A DNA stretch of 64,000 bases from the NCBI GenBank assembly GCA_963854835.1, contig OY978525.1, positions 98,535,388 through 98,599,387 on the forward strand, given 5' to 3'. The stretch's first letter is position 1. The number at the start of each line of letters is the position of its first letter. The position numbers were made by a program, and so were the translations under genes. Origin of the DNA: Megamerina dolium. Taxonomy: Eukaryota; Arthropoda; Insecta; Diptera; Megamerinidae. Below, one piece after another: positions 46,461 to 59,218 of the stretch. The notes beneath the pieces are model-generated. The model ran no database searches. It had not been told where the DNA came from and worked only from the letters and a program-made list of their open reading frames with translations.

Positions 46461-49375
46461 TTTGCTAAGATTACTGTTTGAACACTTCTTGAGGTAAAGT
46501 TCTATATAATTGAATTAAACTGTATAACTTACAGGTCAGATTCTTGAAATTATATTAAAATATTCTACTCTCCTATACATATTTCTAACATGATCTTCTT
46601 AAATCACCTTGTTAACATAGAAATGTTAATATACGAGTATATTTGACATTTCTTTTTGCTTTTTTTTTTTTAATTTATTTATAAAATTTATAAATTTAAT
46701 TGTTGTGACAAACTAATACCAGTCAATATAATGCACGAATAGAAGAGAGCTACTAGTAATCAAGTTCGATCAATGATCGATTGAATTTATTCTGAAATTC
46801 CGCATTTATATGTTTCCTGTTGTTGCTGATGCTAGTTTGAAATTATTATTCATTTATTTTTTAGCACATGTTGCATTTAATTTTTCTTTTTTGTTTTTTT
46901 TTTGAAATTACTCTTCTTATATGGAGTTGCAACTATGTATGTATATATATATATATTATTAACAAAAATGAATAAAGATTTATTTCAAAAATAAAGAAAT
47001 AAAATTATGAAATATCTTTGTTAGCAGTTTTTTTTTGTGTTTTGTAAATTTACAATGGAATGCATTTAGTTGCAATAACAACACCACCTAAATGCAATTA
47101 CTACATAACTGCATCATTCGATTGATAGATTAATAAATATAACTAGCTACTATATACTACTACTATATACATATATACACTCCATTACACTACAGTACAA
47201 CACAACACAATACAACACAACATATGTATATCCTCAAGGCTGAATACAATTTTATTACTTAAAAGCAATAGTAAGTACTCGTACGAGCACTGACGATCGA
47301 TCGAACGATGTTGGTTGCTGTTATTAGTGCGCTAGTGTAGTGAGCGTTATTACTATTATAACATGCATATATACATATATATATGTTATATCTATGTATT
47401 CCTATATAAACTATCGAAATAAGTCATTAATTTTTCTGTTAGTGCCACTTGCCAATTCAACGAATGTTAATTTGTTGAAATTCGATTCGGTTTGATTTGT
47501 GGTATGATTTGGTTTTATTATTATTGTGGTTCTTCTATTGTATGCAACAACATGTATATGTTAGCTATAACAATAACCACAACAACAACAACAACAACAG
47601 CAGCAACATCAGCAGTAGCAATATTTCATACATAAGCGAGACTATGTTGTCGATTTTTTTGTAAATTTAAATATTTTCTTGTCATTACTGTTATGTTATG
47701 AATATCTCAAATAGTGTTGGTAATAATAGTAACCATAGATAATAAAACTACTATATAATAATAATAAGAAATGTTTAGAATTTAGAAAAAATAATCACTC
47801 TACCGGATATTTTCCAGAGCCCTTAACAAGTCTATTTCAAATGAAAGTATAAATATAGATCAATCTCTTCACTCTTTAGCTCTGATTAGCCTGTAGTCAA
47901 ACTATGGTACATGATTCTTTTGCAGTATAATTAAATGCACAGCAAAATCTTCCTGGCCGTTAGTATTGATGTGATCACCGCGATAATGTGATCTATTCTC
48001 ATTTCCATCGATCGAGAAACTCGGTCAAGGTTGTTCGCAGTGTATTATGCAAATTAGTTCATAAGAAATAATCTGAAATTCAATAACCACAATTTTTCAT
48101 CACTTAGACAGAATTTTTTGTCACGTTAAATATATTTTGGTATTTTTGTTTTTGAAAACAAAATTTCTCTAAATGAATGGCATAGAATAATTCACAATAT
48201 TATTATATAATTATAATTATAATATAAATTTCAGCTCACAACTATTACTGTAGTCTTCAGAAGCTAGTGAATGCCAACATAACCCAGAATGCGTTATTCG
48301 AAAAGTCACAATCGAAACAAAACAGAGTATTAATTATACATATGTATATTGTAAATACATATGTATCTATTTATATTTATGTAGAGATTAGGCGCGCCTA
48401 ATCACTAATAATAATTGCAGTCATTGTCGTACATAATGATATATGTGTTACCACCTATTACCGTAAATGCTGTATCTAATATTTATATACTTAGATATGT
48501 CCATGCTTATATGCGAATTAAAAAGAAAAAAAAACAACTTTAATGTTAGCCGATAGCCCTGATATACACACTAGTTATATCTAAACATATTTTACTCAGT
48601 TATAATATAAATCTTCAAAGTTGTACTTTTCTCAAGTTGTGTTGTTTAAAATTATAAACCAATATCAATTAGATATTTCTCAGTAAATCATCATAAAAAA
48701 GTAATCTCTGGATAATGACGTAGGCACAAACCAAACAATTATGTACAAGATTAATGCAGGATGGCGTCCGAAAACGATCATATATGCCGAGTAAATTGAT
48801 GTTCAGAGCAACTTAACAAATTACTGACAGCATCACAAGTACAAGTAGTAGCTAAAGATGTTTAATTTGATATTTTTAGAAGTGTTCGAAAATAAAATAA
48901 TGATTATTTGAAAGAAAAAAAATATAAGTATATAGAAAAAAACCAACACATTCTGAACACATTCTATGCCGTAGAACATAGATGAGTACATCAAAATCGG
49001 ACGGGTTGCAATCTTGATTGAAACCAGTAATAAATTCAATATTTCTCCCGTGTTACGTCTTAAAATTAAAATTCATAAAATTTTTTACACTTATCATTAT
49101 TACGATTAGCATTAATATTGAGTTTTTGCGTTGCTTTTGATAATATACCGAAATATTTTGCTTACTTTAAATAACTTTACACTGACAAAAGTGACAAACA
49201 AACGTCATAAAGACATAAATGAGCTAAAATATATAATCAAATTAAAATGCTAATGAGATTAATAAAATATTGTATAAATAATATAAATAGTATATACTAC
49301 AATACATTCGGTTGCTCAAAAATGTATGTAGTTGATGGCATATATGTGAATATATATATATGTATTAAGTATATT
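46461..49375. other. Gene-free AT-rich stretch with palindromes
   Basis: It holds interrupted CAA/CAG tracts near 47575-47620, a GATCAATGATC motif at 46768 and the palindrome at 48386. No coding sequence is supported. Confidence 0.5.
48386..48403. promoter_or_regulatory. 18-bp perfect palindrome GATTAGGCGCGCCTAATC
   Basis: A GC-rich core of 8 bases stands out in ~25% GC surroundings and is flanked by TAATC on both strands, the core bound by K50 homeodomains (Bicoid/Otx class). The binding suggestion is inference. Confidence 0.4.
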
Positions 49376-49570
49376 TATAGTGTGCTCAAAAAGTTCCCGG
49401 AAATTTTAAATGTAAGTAAGACATACTATTGATTTATATTTCAAGATTTATATAGTCGCCTTCAAATGAATAGCACACTCGCAGCATTGTGATAAGTCAA
49501 AAGTCAAAAGGTGCTAAAACTGGAGAATAAGGTGGTCATAAGGCGAAACCAATTAAGTGTTTTTGGATTC
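49376..49570 (-). pseudogene. mariner transposase relic, second lineage
   Basis: The reverse strand near 49500-49560 reads PPYSPVLAPFDF, then a stop, then a decayed C-terminal part. This corresponds to mariner PPYSPDLAPCDFFLF. The left end, TGTGCTCAAAAAGTTCCCGG (49380-49399), resembles a terminal repeat, but no partner was found. The other half is missing and the neighbouring plus-strand element begins soon after. Confidence 0.5.
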
Positions 49571-49599
49571 AAATGAAAAGCAATGGGTCTAAAAATCGA

Positions 49600-50350
49600 T
49601 TTAAGAGGCTCAGTGATGTCAATGAGATTAAAAGAATTTAATGCAAGTTCAATTATTGTTGATTTTTTTTTTTTTAAATCGCCGAAAGAAATTCAGAGTC
49701 GTTGGTCGCAACTTTAAGACCGAAAAATCATCTTTAGCAATGAAGCTCATTTCTGGCTCAATGGTTTTGTCAATAAGCAAAATATGCGTTATTGGTTAGC
49801 AACAAACCCACAAGTGCTCCTTGAGACACCGTTGCACCCGAAAAAAATTACGGTGTGATGCGGTTTCCATGCCGGAGGTGTGATTGGGCCGTATTTTTTC
49901 GTGGATGAAAACTACGGTCATGTTACCGTCAATGGAGAGCGCTATCGTGCTATGTTGGAAGATTATTTGTGGGCAGAATTGGATGAACTTGACATCAGCG
50001 ATATGTGGTTTCAACAAGACGGTGCCACTAGCCACACAGCACACGTCACAATCGATTTATTGCAAGGCAAATTCGGTGAACGTGTTATCTTGAGAAATGG
50101 CCCGGTCGAATGGCCGCCTCGTTCATGCGATCTAACACCATTGGATTTCTTTTTATGTGTCTTTATCAAGTCACTGGTCTACGCCAACAAGCCAGCAACT
50201 TTAGACGAGCTCAAAGACAACATCCAATGCGAAATTGCCAACGATCCGGTCGAAATGTGTGCTAGAGTGGTGAAAAATTGGGTGCAAAGAATCGACCGCT
50301 GTAAACGGGCTCGTGGTGGTCATATGACCGAAACAGAATTTCATTCATAA
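49600..50350 (+). pseudogene. Tc1/mariner-type transposase, C-terminal two thirds, nearly intact frame
   Basis: The plus strand reads IIFSNEAHFWLNGFVNKQNM, TPLHPKKITV, one stop codon (TGA at 49855) in place of Trp, then an unbroken frame 49880-50350. That frame contains GGVIGPYFFVDENYGHVTV, MWFQQDGATSHTAHV, VEWPPRSCDLTPLDFFL and the end HMTETEFHS. The second (QQD) and third (PLD) catalytic Asp are kept; the first is Asn (SNE instead of SDE). The N-terminal DNA-binding part is missing or unrecognisable left of 49680. It is the same superfamily as 58162 and 62778 but clearly a different lineage. Confidence 0.85.
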
Positions 50351-52215
50351 AATGTAATGCTTGCAATATATCCACAATAAATTTGAACTCAATATCTCAA
50401 ATATTTCTGTGTTTTATTAACAGATAAAATTGTTATGTTATGTCCCTAATGGAAAACCCTTTATGTCAAATGTCAGAAACGGTAATATCAACCAATAAAA
50501 CTCATTGCGAAATTGAAATTCAAGTGTGCGGAATCTTTTTAATCATATATCGGTAAGTTTTAAATGTTGTAGCTATTTTAATAACGACTTAATATAAAAA
50601 AATCACTATTTGCTTAAATTATCATTTTGTTTTATTTGTTTATTTGATTTTTTTTCTCATTAGTGTAGTAGTGTTAAAATGTTACTCATATTGTTGTTGT
50701 TAGGTATTATTTAATTATTATTCAATTTTCGTCAAATGTAATAAATTTTTTGAAATTACGATTTTGTTTTCTTTTTTGCAGACTATTATTATACTACATT
50801 TATTTCTATTAATTAATTTTTGCAGTTTCCTTTCTTTTGCTTCGTTTTTTGTTGTTGTTGTTGCTATATTTGATTGAACATTAAGCAACAATATTTACTT
50901 GGTTCTTCATTTGGCTTAGAGACTTTTTCTATTTTTTGTTTCTCTATTTATTTTTTTGATTTTTCGCTCTGTAATTATGTAGGTAGACACACTGTATCGA
51001 TATTGCCTGACGGAATTCAGTTTTGTTGGGCTGTTTAACAAAAGATAAAATTATAATGAAAACGGCTAAATCAGTAATAGCAAATAATTATAATTAGTTG
51101 GAATTCCAATGAATGTATTTTTAGTCAAATTTATACAATATCAATTGATTAGATTTTTAATTTGTTTTTTAAATATATTTAAAAAAATTTTTGTTTACAA
51201 AAGAAGTGAAAAAGTGACGCGCATAGTTAACATTAACTCAAAGCATGTAGTATGGATATCACTAATGGTCTAAATATTGCACAATAAATTATCAGAACTT
51301 CGAATTAAATTAAAAGAACGATGTAAACCGGATATTGGGAACGATCAGTGTCATTGTGAAGATGTAACTTTGTTGGAGAATATGTACTAGTAAAATTATA
51401 CCCTCTCCAAGATCTTGTATTCCGTGTTGTGTTAGCACTTTTAAAACTACCAAAGCTGAGTTGATTCCTTCAATTCTTTCCTTATTATGGAGACATTAAA
51501 ACACTTCTAAAACACACTTCACCGTTAAGCGAAGAATGCTTACAGACAAATTTTATTTACAAATAAGAAAATGTTGTTGTTGTTGTTGTTGTAGCAGCAA
51601 AAATTTGTTTTGATCACGTACAAAGCATTTCCGTATTCTGATGAGAGGAATGGACCTTGGTCGACCACGTGATCGAGTGCTTCTGGGACGTAGACCCGTC
51701 CATTCTTGAGAAGTCAAATAAGAAAATCTTCATCTTCTATGCACTGTCATTGCGATATTGGTTGTATCATAGTTGAAATGCTCAGGGTGGCTAGAAAAAA
51801 GTGGTTGACTTGGAAATATAATTCGATAACACTTCTAGATTCAAGAACGTGTGAGCTTTAAAAAAACACAAAATTTCGAGCTTCATATCAACGAATGATT
51901 GACCATTGAACCATAAAGTATAATTGGATTAAAGGATATTCTTTGCACAGTACACTATAACCGTATTCATTTCGAAAAATTTTTGCTATAATGTTGAAAT
52001 TTTGTTTGTTGAAATAATGCAATATTCCATTTCGAAAGTATTGCTAAAATTTACGCAATTCTTGATATTTTTATATTGTGAAAAAATTGCAAAATTTGCA
52101 ATAATGTCAATAAAACAAAATGCACTGGGGACATGGTAAAATTTAATTTAAATTTGATTACGCATATATGCAAAATACTTGCAGTATTGTTGGCCATAAA
52201 TTGCTCGGTCATATA
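50351..52215. other. Gene-free AT-rich stretch
   Basis: A (TTG)n tract followed by TAGCAGC at 51572-51598 leads into GACCTTGG.CGACC...ACGTAGACCCGTCC (to 51705), similar to a dispersed fly repeat end, but it cannot be named. Nothing else was identified. Confidence 0.4.
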
Positions 52216-52776
52216 CAAGGTGTGACAATTATGTATTAAGACTTGAACCATATCTCAGCAACCAAGCGCGCCATCTATGTGTGAGCATATGCATTTTGAA
52301 GCTTCAACCTTCCTCTACTAGCTGTCAAAATTGGTTGACATTTAATGACATTCATTTTACATAACACGTGTTCGTTTGATGTTGAAATTTTAACATGAAA
52401 TTTAACATGAAAGTTAACACACAGCACTCATTGTTCGTCAATTTTTGGCTCGGAATCTGGACTGTGCCTTGAATCACCCGCCGTATTCACCTGATTTGGC
52501 ACCGTGCGACTTCTTTTTGTTCCCAAAACTGAAATTGAAGTTGAAAGGATGCTTTTTTGATGACATTCAGACCATACAACGGGTTTCGACGAGGACACTG
52601 GAGGCAATTCCGAAAAATGGGCTGGAACACGCGCTTGAATCACTATTAAATCGATGTAACAAGTGTATTGAATCAGGAGGAGAATATTTCGAATAAATAT
52701 ATCGCGAAAATTAGCAGACATCGTGTTTTAATTGTGTTTTCTAGAGGCAGTCGTAATACATAATTGTCGCTCCTTG
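52216..52776 (+). mobile_element. Short mariner derivative with both ends and TA duplication
   Basis: The ends CAAGGTGTGACAATTATGTA and the inverted TACATAATTGTCGCTCCTTG are flanked by TA on both sides (52214-52215 and 52777-52778). Only the transposase C-terminus remains on the plus strand: LNHPPYSPDLAPCDFFLFPK through to CIESGGEYFE and a stop at 52694-52696. The third catalytic Asp (APCDF) is present. About 700 bp of the element is missing, so it can only be mobilised in trans. Confidence 0.85.
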
Positions 52777-55221
52777 TATGTATGGGAGTCAAAGCTCAAA
52801 AATGAAGAAATTATTGTAGTTTCTAAATATTACTCTACTATTGGCCTTCGATCACGAATGGTATTGGTACTTGTTATCACTTTGACTGGCCATCCAGAAA
52901 ATGTAATTCGGCATTTGTGCGAACAATATTGAAAAAAATATAGTTAAATATTAATGCATTCGACCATAATCCATGTAGCCGTAGTATTCACTTATATCCC
53001 ATACATTTGAAATAATTTGGTGAAGCTATTATATTATTCGGGTTTTGTAACATGTCACTGTGGAACAATTGATGTCAATTGTATTTTTATTAATACATAA
53101 AATTTAGTGCAATTTATGATACAACATTTACAAAAATTTGTAATTTTGCAATTCAAATGTGCTTATCGAATTTGTCAAATAAGCTACTATAATATTAATA
53201 CTAATATCTACTAATAGTAAGTACATGCAATTAATAGTAATAAGCTATCAACTTGTATAATTTAACTGTTACCGTACACCAATGTGAAATAAAAAAAAAT
53301 TGATTCCAATTTCAATTTATTCATCCGTTAGCATGTGCTTAGTTGAAATCATAGAAGAAAACGTATCTGTAAATTAATTTTTAAATTAGTTGAAATATAT
53401 AAGTATTAAGTTTTCATCATCGTCATTATCGTCAAATATTAGAGAGAGAATAACAGTATATATACAGTAGTAGGAAATGGTTTAAAACTGTTTATCTGTT
53501 GAAAGCTTAATGACCTTCTTCTTGTGTGTGTGTGTATAGATAAAAAAAAAATAATACATATTAATAAAAAATTGACAAAATATATTTATTATGCAAATAT
53601 TTGCAAACATTTGAGTGTAAATACATTCATACATTCACATATCGATGATTCAAGCTGAAAACAAAAAACACAAAAATGAAAAATAATAACAAAAGTATTA
53701 AAATGAAGAAAGAAAAATTTATAAAATTGTATAATTAAATCACAAAACAAAAAAAAAAAAATATAAAAAACAACAAACAATAATAATAATACCATAATAA
53801 AAATTTAAATTATAATTTTAAATTATTCTTGTTGCTGTGGCATAACTACATAGCGAAACAATGTAAATGAAATGTTTGCATATTTGACGAATAAAAAAAA
53901 AAAAAAAAATTAAATTATAATCGACTTTTACAATTAAATTTGTTTATATGAATATGTATACACACACACACACACACACACACAAACGTCTGCATTGTAT
54001 TGTATATGTGATATTTTATTATAATTTTTTTGTTTTTTTGCTTCTTCTGTGCATTCATCCATTGAACATAAAATGTTGGTACCAAAAAAATACAATGATA
54101 ATAAAAACAACAACAACAACAACAGTAACTAAATAAAACGAAGAAATTACAATTTTGTAAAAAGTCAATGCACTTCTTTTGCTGTATTGCTTCAACCATT
54201 GTTGTTGTTGTTGTTGTTATTGTTGTTGCTAGGTAGGCTTACGTAATAGTTGTTGATAAATTGAATTTACTATTTTTGTATAGTTTTTTGTTGTTTCGTT
54301 GTTGGTGTTTTTGGATTTCTAGCTAAAAGCATATTTTGGTTGTTTGCTGCTAGATGTGCTGGTGTTTGTTGTCTTTTTAGTACGTACAGTGGCACATGTG
54401 CAACGCTGAATATATGCACCTTTCAAATTTCTGTGTTTTTTTTTCAACTTTTTCTTTCTATTTTTTTTTTTTTTTTTGCTTCTACAATATATTCCAAGAT
54501 TCACTCATTATTTGGCTACTCACTACCTGTATATTAATGTAATTGCAATCATTGCAGTTGTTGTTGTAGTACACAACTTAAATAATTTCATAATGAATGA
54601 TAGAAATTAATCCAAAAACAAAAAACAAAAAATGTAAATAACAAGAAAGATTGCGGAAAGAAAGTCTTTGTAGAGGCAAGCGGGTGGCATAAATATACGT
54701 AATCACAATGATATAAACTATATATAACGACGTGCATCTATGTATAGCAGTTATGCATGTTAATGTAATATACAACATACCTAGTTAAATTAAAATTATA
54801 ATAACAACAACAAAAACTACAACTGCAATGAAAATTGTTAGTTAGTAATAATTATTTTCAATTGAATCATCAATTAAAGTGATCGTTGTTGATAAGCTCG
54901 TCGATATAATCGATTGATCGTTTCAGTTCAAATTGATTTGTTGTTGAAATTACTAAAGAGATGACAAAAAACAACGATAGTAGATTTTGAAAAATTACCT
55001 CTGTCAATCGAATAAAATTTTAATAAATACATGTCTTTATACAAAAAAAAAAAAAAACGCATATATATACTAATATTAGGGATGCCAATGTCAACGGAAC
55101 TCATGTTAATTCTGCAAACAATAAGAGAATTTTAATTGAAGTTTCGATTATTGGGTTTTTGGATAGTTTTGTAGAATATTTTATCTCTTTTTTTCAAATT
55201 AATATGTAATATTAATACTTA
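52777..55221. other. Gene-free AT-rich stretch
   Basis: It holds a (CA)12 tract at 53961-53984 and (CAA)n/(TTG)n tracts at 54108-54124 and 54200-54232. No supported coding sequence. Confidence 0.55.
53961..53984. repeat. (CA)12 microsatellite
   Basis: Twelve uninterrupted CA repeats. Confidence 0.95.
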
Positions 55222-55431
55222 TAAGCCCCGAAGGGCTCTTTGACTGAGCTTCTCTTCCATTACTATTGTGCGTGTTAAATTTTGCACAGTATTAGAAGGG
55301 ACCTACTTATTTTAGCCAGTTCCAAACGGTAGAAAGAAAAATCTTTTCAATATCAAATTTGTTATGCTTCAGCCGGGGATCGAACCCACGATCTACAGAT
55401 TAGAAGGCCAACCACTGGCTATGGCACTCAC
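55222..55431 (-). mobile_element. tRNA-derived SINE, copy E, internally deleted
   Basis: The reverse-strand copy has the AAGCCCCGAAGGGCTCTTTG end, the TTAGCCAGTTCC.AACGGT block and the head with box B (GGGGATCGAACCCACGA inverted near 55375). About 100 bp between the AACGGCAGA and CGTTCGAAAG regions of the full-length copies is missing. The deletion joins at a shared ACGGTAGAAAG-like short match. Confidence 0.8.
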
Positions 55432-58161
55432 ATGAATATGAATTTCTGTACTGATATTGAATAATTTAACGTTTAAAAGTAGTTACAGGCAAGATAAAAT
55501 GCCAATTTAACGAAACGTTTTAAAATTAACGCCAAATCTATGTTCTAAGCCTTAGAATGGATTTTAGCTTGATAATCACTACCACGTAATTTTGAATAAA
55601 TTGCGATCAATTATTTGTTGCCTAAAAAGCAAAAAAAAAAATGTAACTTATTATAAAAACGTGAATAAAATATATTTTGAGAGAGAAAAATTTTATGAGC
55701 TGAATGCTGTCGGTAACACAAAGAAAAATTATGTAGATTTAAGAAGAATTATGAACTATTCTAGCTTAATTACATATTAAACGTGTATTACACATATATG
55801 TACCTCGTTATACGGCCATAACGACGTTGTTAATTATGACACTTTTTTAGATTTACGGCTTTTCGTAATTCAAACTGCTCCTGGAGTCAGAAGTTAGTGT
55901 TAAGCTAACCACAAATGCCTCAAACAATAACCGTTATTAATTGTAAATCAAACTGCTCCTGGAGTCAATGTTCTCACGGCAATCGGATCTTCGTCCCGGA
56001 TCATATCCTGGTCATTTCAGGTCAAGGATTGCCAACTCAGCGAAAAATGCTGTTACAACAACAACAAGAACGGCTTTTCGTTGTCTTCAACATTTTTCGA
56101 AATGTATCAATAAATGTTTGAAATTGCCAGCTGTTTTGTGTTACTTTACACCGGATGGAATTTTGCATAAATTTTTAAAATGCTTTACTCTGTTGTTTCT
56201 TTAATTCATAAGGTCACATTATATTAGTTCTATTTTTGATAAAAAGTCGCTCTAAATGACTATAATTATCAAATAATGATTTTAACTAAAATGTGACTGT
56301 GTTGTCAAGTTCTTTTTGCTCAACATTTCAATGTAATTTTTCTATTGCAACTCATTATTTAGACAAGAAACCTTGCATTAACAAATGCTAAGGGCCATCC
56401 CATTGAGAAACTCAGAATGAAGCCCTTTTTTGATAAGTAAATAACTTGACTCCAAAGTCGTTTCATTTAATACAAGCACTGTTTTCAAAGACAGTGGTGT
56501 TTTCTTTCCAAAAATATAATAAACTCGATTGAAACTGACTGGCTTTTGAATTATTAAATGACGCAAGTGATCGAAAGATCGAAATCGAAAGATTGATGAT
56601 GTGAAAAGTTTTTAACATGATTTTATATAGTACTTGAACATGCCTCTAACCAAGAAATTGAAGGTAATAAAACTTATTCTTTGAATTAAAGTACTAATTT
56701 GTCAAATTTTTAGTACATAATTTAAAAGAATTTTTGGAATAATTAACATTATGTTATCCATTGCGACTGATGTCGTTTTTCGCATTTTAGTTGCAATAAT
56801 TAAGCCGGGATTGGCATAGCTCATAAAGTTATTGGTATTTAATCATGTATGCACTATGTATACTTGTATGCAACATAAATACATACCGAAATATAATTGA
56901 GAATGCATTTATGAACACATCAAGGCTATACAATCGAATCTTAAACAAAATAGCAGAAAAATTCCGTTAATTTGTGTATTTAAAGCCGTTTAATTTGATA
57001 TTTACAAGTATCGTGTTTTTATTATTATGCATATATGTACGAGTACATCGATAAGATATAGGACTAGGGAGAGATGGTGCCGTAAGAGGTAGTTATATTG
57101 AAAAATATTTAACATTTTAATAAATTCACTTAATTTTGGCTTACTTTGCCGCAGTAATAATAAAATTTGACATTTAAATTTGGCTGCAATATTTTTATTA
57201 TTTAAAAAAATTTTTTTTTTATAACTATTCCATATAATTTAATAAGATATATTTTGATTTCAAAAGGTGTGCTTATTAATAGCTACATAGCAAGTACATA
57301 CATGTGCATGTACATGTACAACTATTGTCTTAAATTTCCTTATAACTATATTATTATCTTTTATTGAGATCTACTGATGATCGTGAAGATCATTCATTGA
57401 CTTACCAACAGTATGTATGTGCTTAATTTTTTATAATCAAGATCGATTGAAGGTTTATTATCTATATGTATTGTTGCCATTTTTGTTAAAATTTTTTTAA
57501 ATATATTCAAATAAGAATGCAATCATCACATCAATTGTTTTCTATAAAAAACTTTTTTATGATACAATAAATATGTGAAACTGATCATTGAGATTAATCA
57601 TTTCATTTCATTATATCAAGATCATTTCAAATGTTTCCTTAAAATCTAATCAATTCAATTGTAATCATAAACAAAATTTATTATACATTTGCACATTAGA
57701 GTCACCCTTACTTATTGATTTTGGAATTTACTCAAGGATGAACACCACCATAAATTGTTTTCTTGAACTGAAAATTGCAATTGATAGATCTGTACTTAAA
57801 AAATTTCTTATTTTTATTAAATTACCATATACCATATCATTTTCAAAAGAATTTCTCATAGCGCTGTCGGGTTTATTGCACTGATATCGAATTTTTTTTG
57901 CAATAATGTTTAAATTTTGTAAAATTTTAGTTCTGAAATTATTTCAAATATTTTTGAAATAATGTCGAAAGTTTAAACCCCAAACATTTTTGTACAATAA
58001 AGTCGAAAAACGAAGTATTAATTGAGATTTAAGCCAAGACCATCATTTTGGGCCTTGAATTGGCCTAAGTATGTCTTAAGACAGCCATCTTAGCAATCTA
58101 CCTAAGCTTACACCAAATTAAATTATTTACATGAGAGGAATCACTTTCTTGAAATATAATA
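55432..58161. other. Gene-free AT-rich stretch with a 20-bp direct repeat
   Basis: TCAAACTGCTCCTGGAGTCA occurs at 55870-55889 and again exactly at 55948-55967. Next to the second copy, 55968-56070 is GC-richer (CGGATCTTCGTCCCGGATCA) and ends in TGCTGTTACAACAACAAC, similar to the end of a dispersed repeat. Otherwise nothing was recognised. Confidence 0.45.
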
Positions 58162-59059
58162 CAGGGTGATTTTTTTAAGGGGCCTACGGATTTGTTTAAA
58201 AAAAACACAGAATTTAGAGAAATGTATTAAATCTATATAATTCAATGTTTAAAGATGATTTCATGTAAATGTTGACGACGGCTGCGCCTCAAATGGTTCA
58301 TACGCTGGGTCCAATTTTGGCATACTCTCTCCAACATATCGGTCGGTATCTCACGAAAAAATTCTTCAATATTGGCTTCCAGTGCGTCAACCGTAGCGCG
58401 GTTGTCGCTATAGACATGAGCCTTAATATAACCCCACAAAAAATTGTCTAAAGTCTAAAGGTTAAATCGCACAATCTATGCGGCCAATTGACTGGCCCCA
58501 AACGTGAAATAAACTGTTCACCGAACTTGCCTCTCAATGGGGCCATTGTTTCGCATGCTGTGTGGCATGTGACACCATCTTGTTGAAACCACATGTAAGC
58601 CAAGTCCAGCTCTTCCATTTTGGGCAAAAAAAAGTTTGTTATCGCACGGTAGCGCTCGCTATACACAGTAACGTTCTTGTCTTCGTCGTCTTTGAAAGAG
58701 TGCGGTCCAATGATGCCATCGGCCCATAATCCACACTAAAAAAAAGTGAATTTTTCAGGATGTATTGGCAGTTCCTGCAATGCTTCACACCAAATGCGAC
58801 AATTTATGATTTTTCACGTATCCATTCAACCATAAATGAGCTAACCATAAAATGGAAGAAGTGCACGATGCACTTTCTTAACCGAGCATGAATTTTAATA
58901 AATAAATTAAAAAATCTGCAAGCGTTGTTTGTTTACAAGTCGATTCATGGTTAAATTATATACCAAACTGAACATGTTTGACAGTAACATACTACACGAA
59001 AACAGTTGAGCTCCCAAAACCAGTGTTGTCAAGAAGAAAGTTGCTAAAAAATCACCCTG
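58162..59059 (-). mobile_element. Internally deleted Tc1/mariner-type element, third lineage
   Basis: The ends CAGGGTGATTTTTTTAAG and the inverted CTAAAAAATCACCCTG are flanked by TA (58160-58161 and 59060-59061). The reverse strand encodes YSERYRAITNFFLPKMEELD, MWFQQDGVTCHTACET and VNWPHRLCDLT, then after a frameshift WGYIKAHVYSDNRATVDALE and the end HLRRSRRQHLHEIIFKH. The N-terminal DNA-binding start is present near 58900, but the segment with the first catalytic Asp is gone. Length is 898 bp, against about 1.2 kb for the related element at 62778. Confidence 0.85.
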
Positions 59060-59218
59060 TACAAAAAGAAATCCATTATTTTTAAATGTAAGTCAAGACT
59101 CTGCACAAAAGATCTTCAGGACGCGGTGCATCATAACCTTAATAAAAAAAAGAGTCAAGACTTTTTTTTAATATGGTACGGATTGTTAGATATGCAACAT
59201 TTTGTTCTATAATTTATT

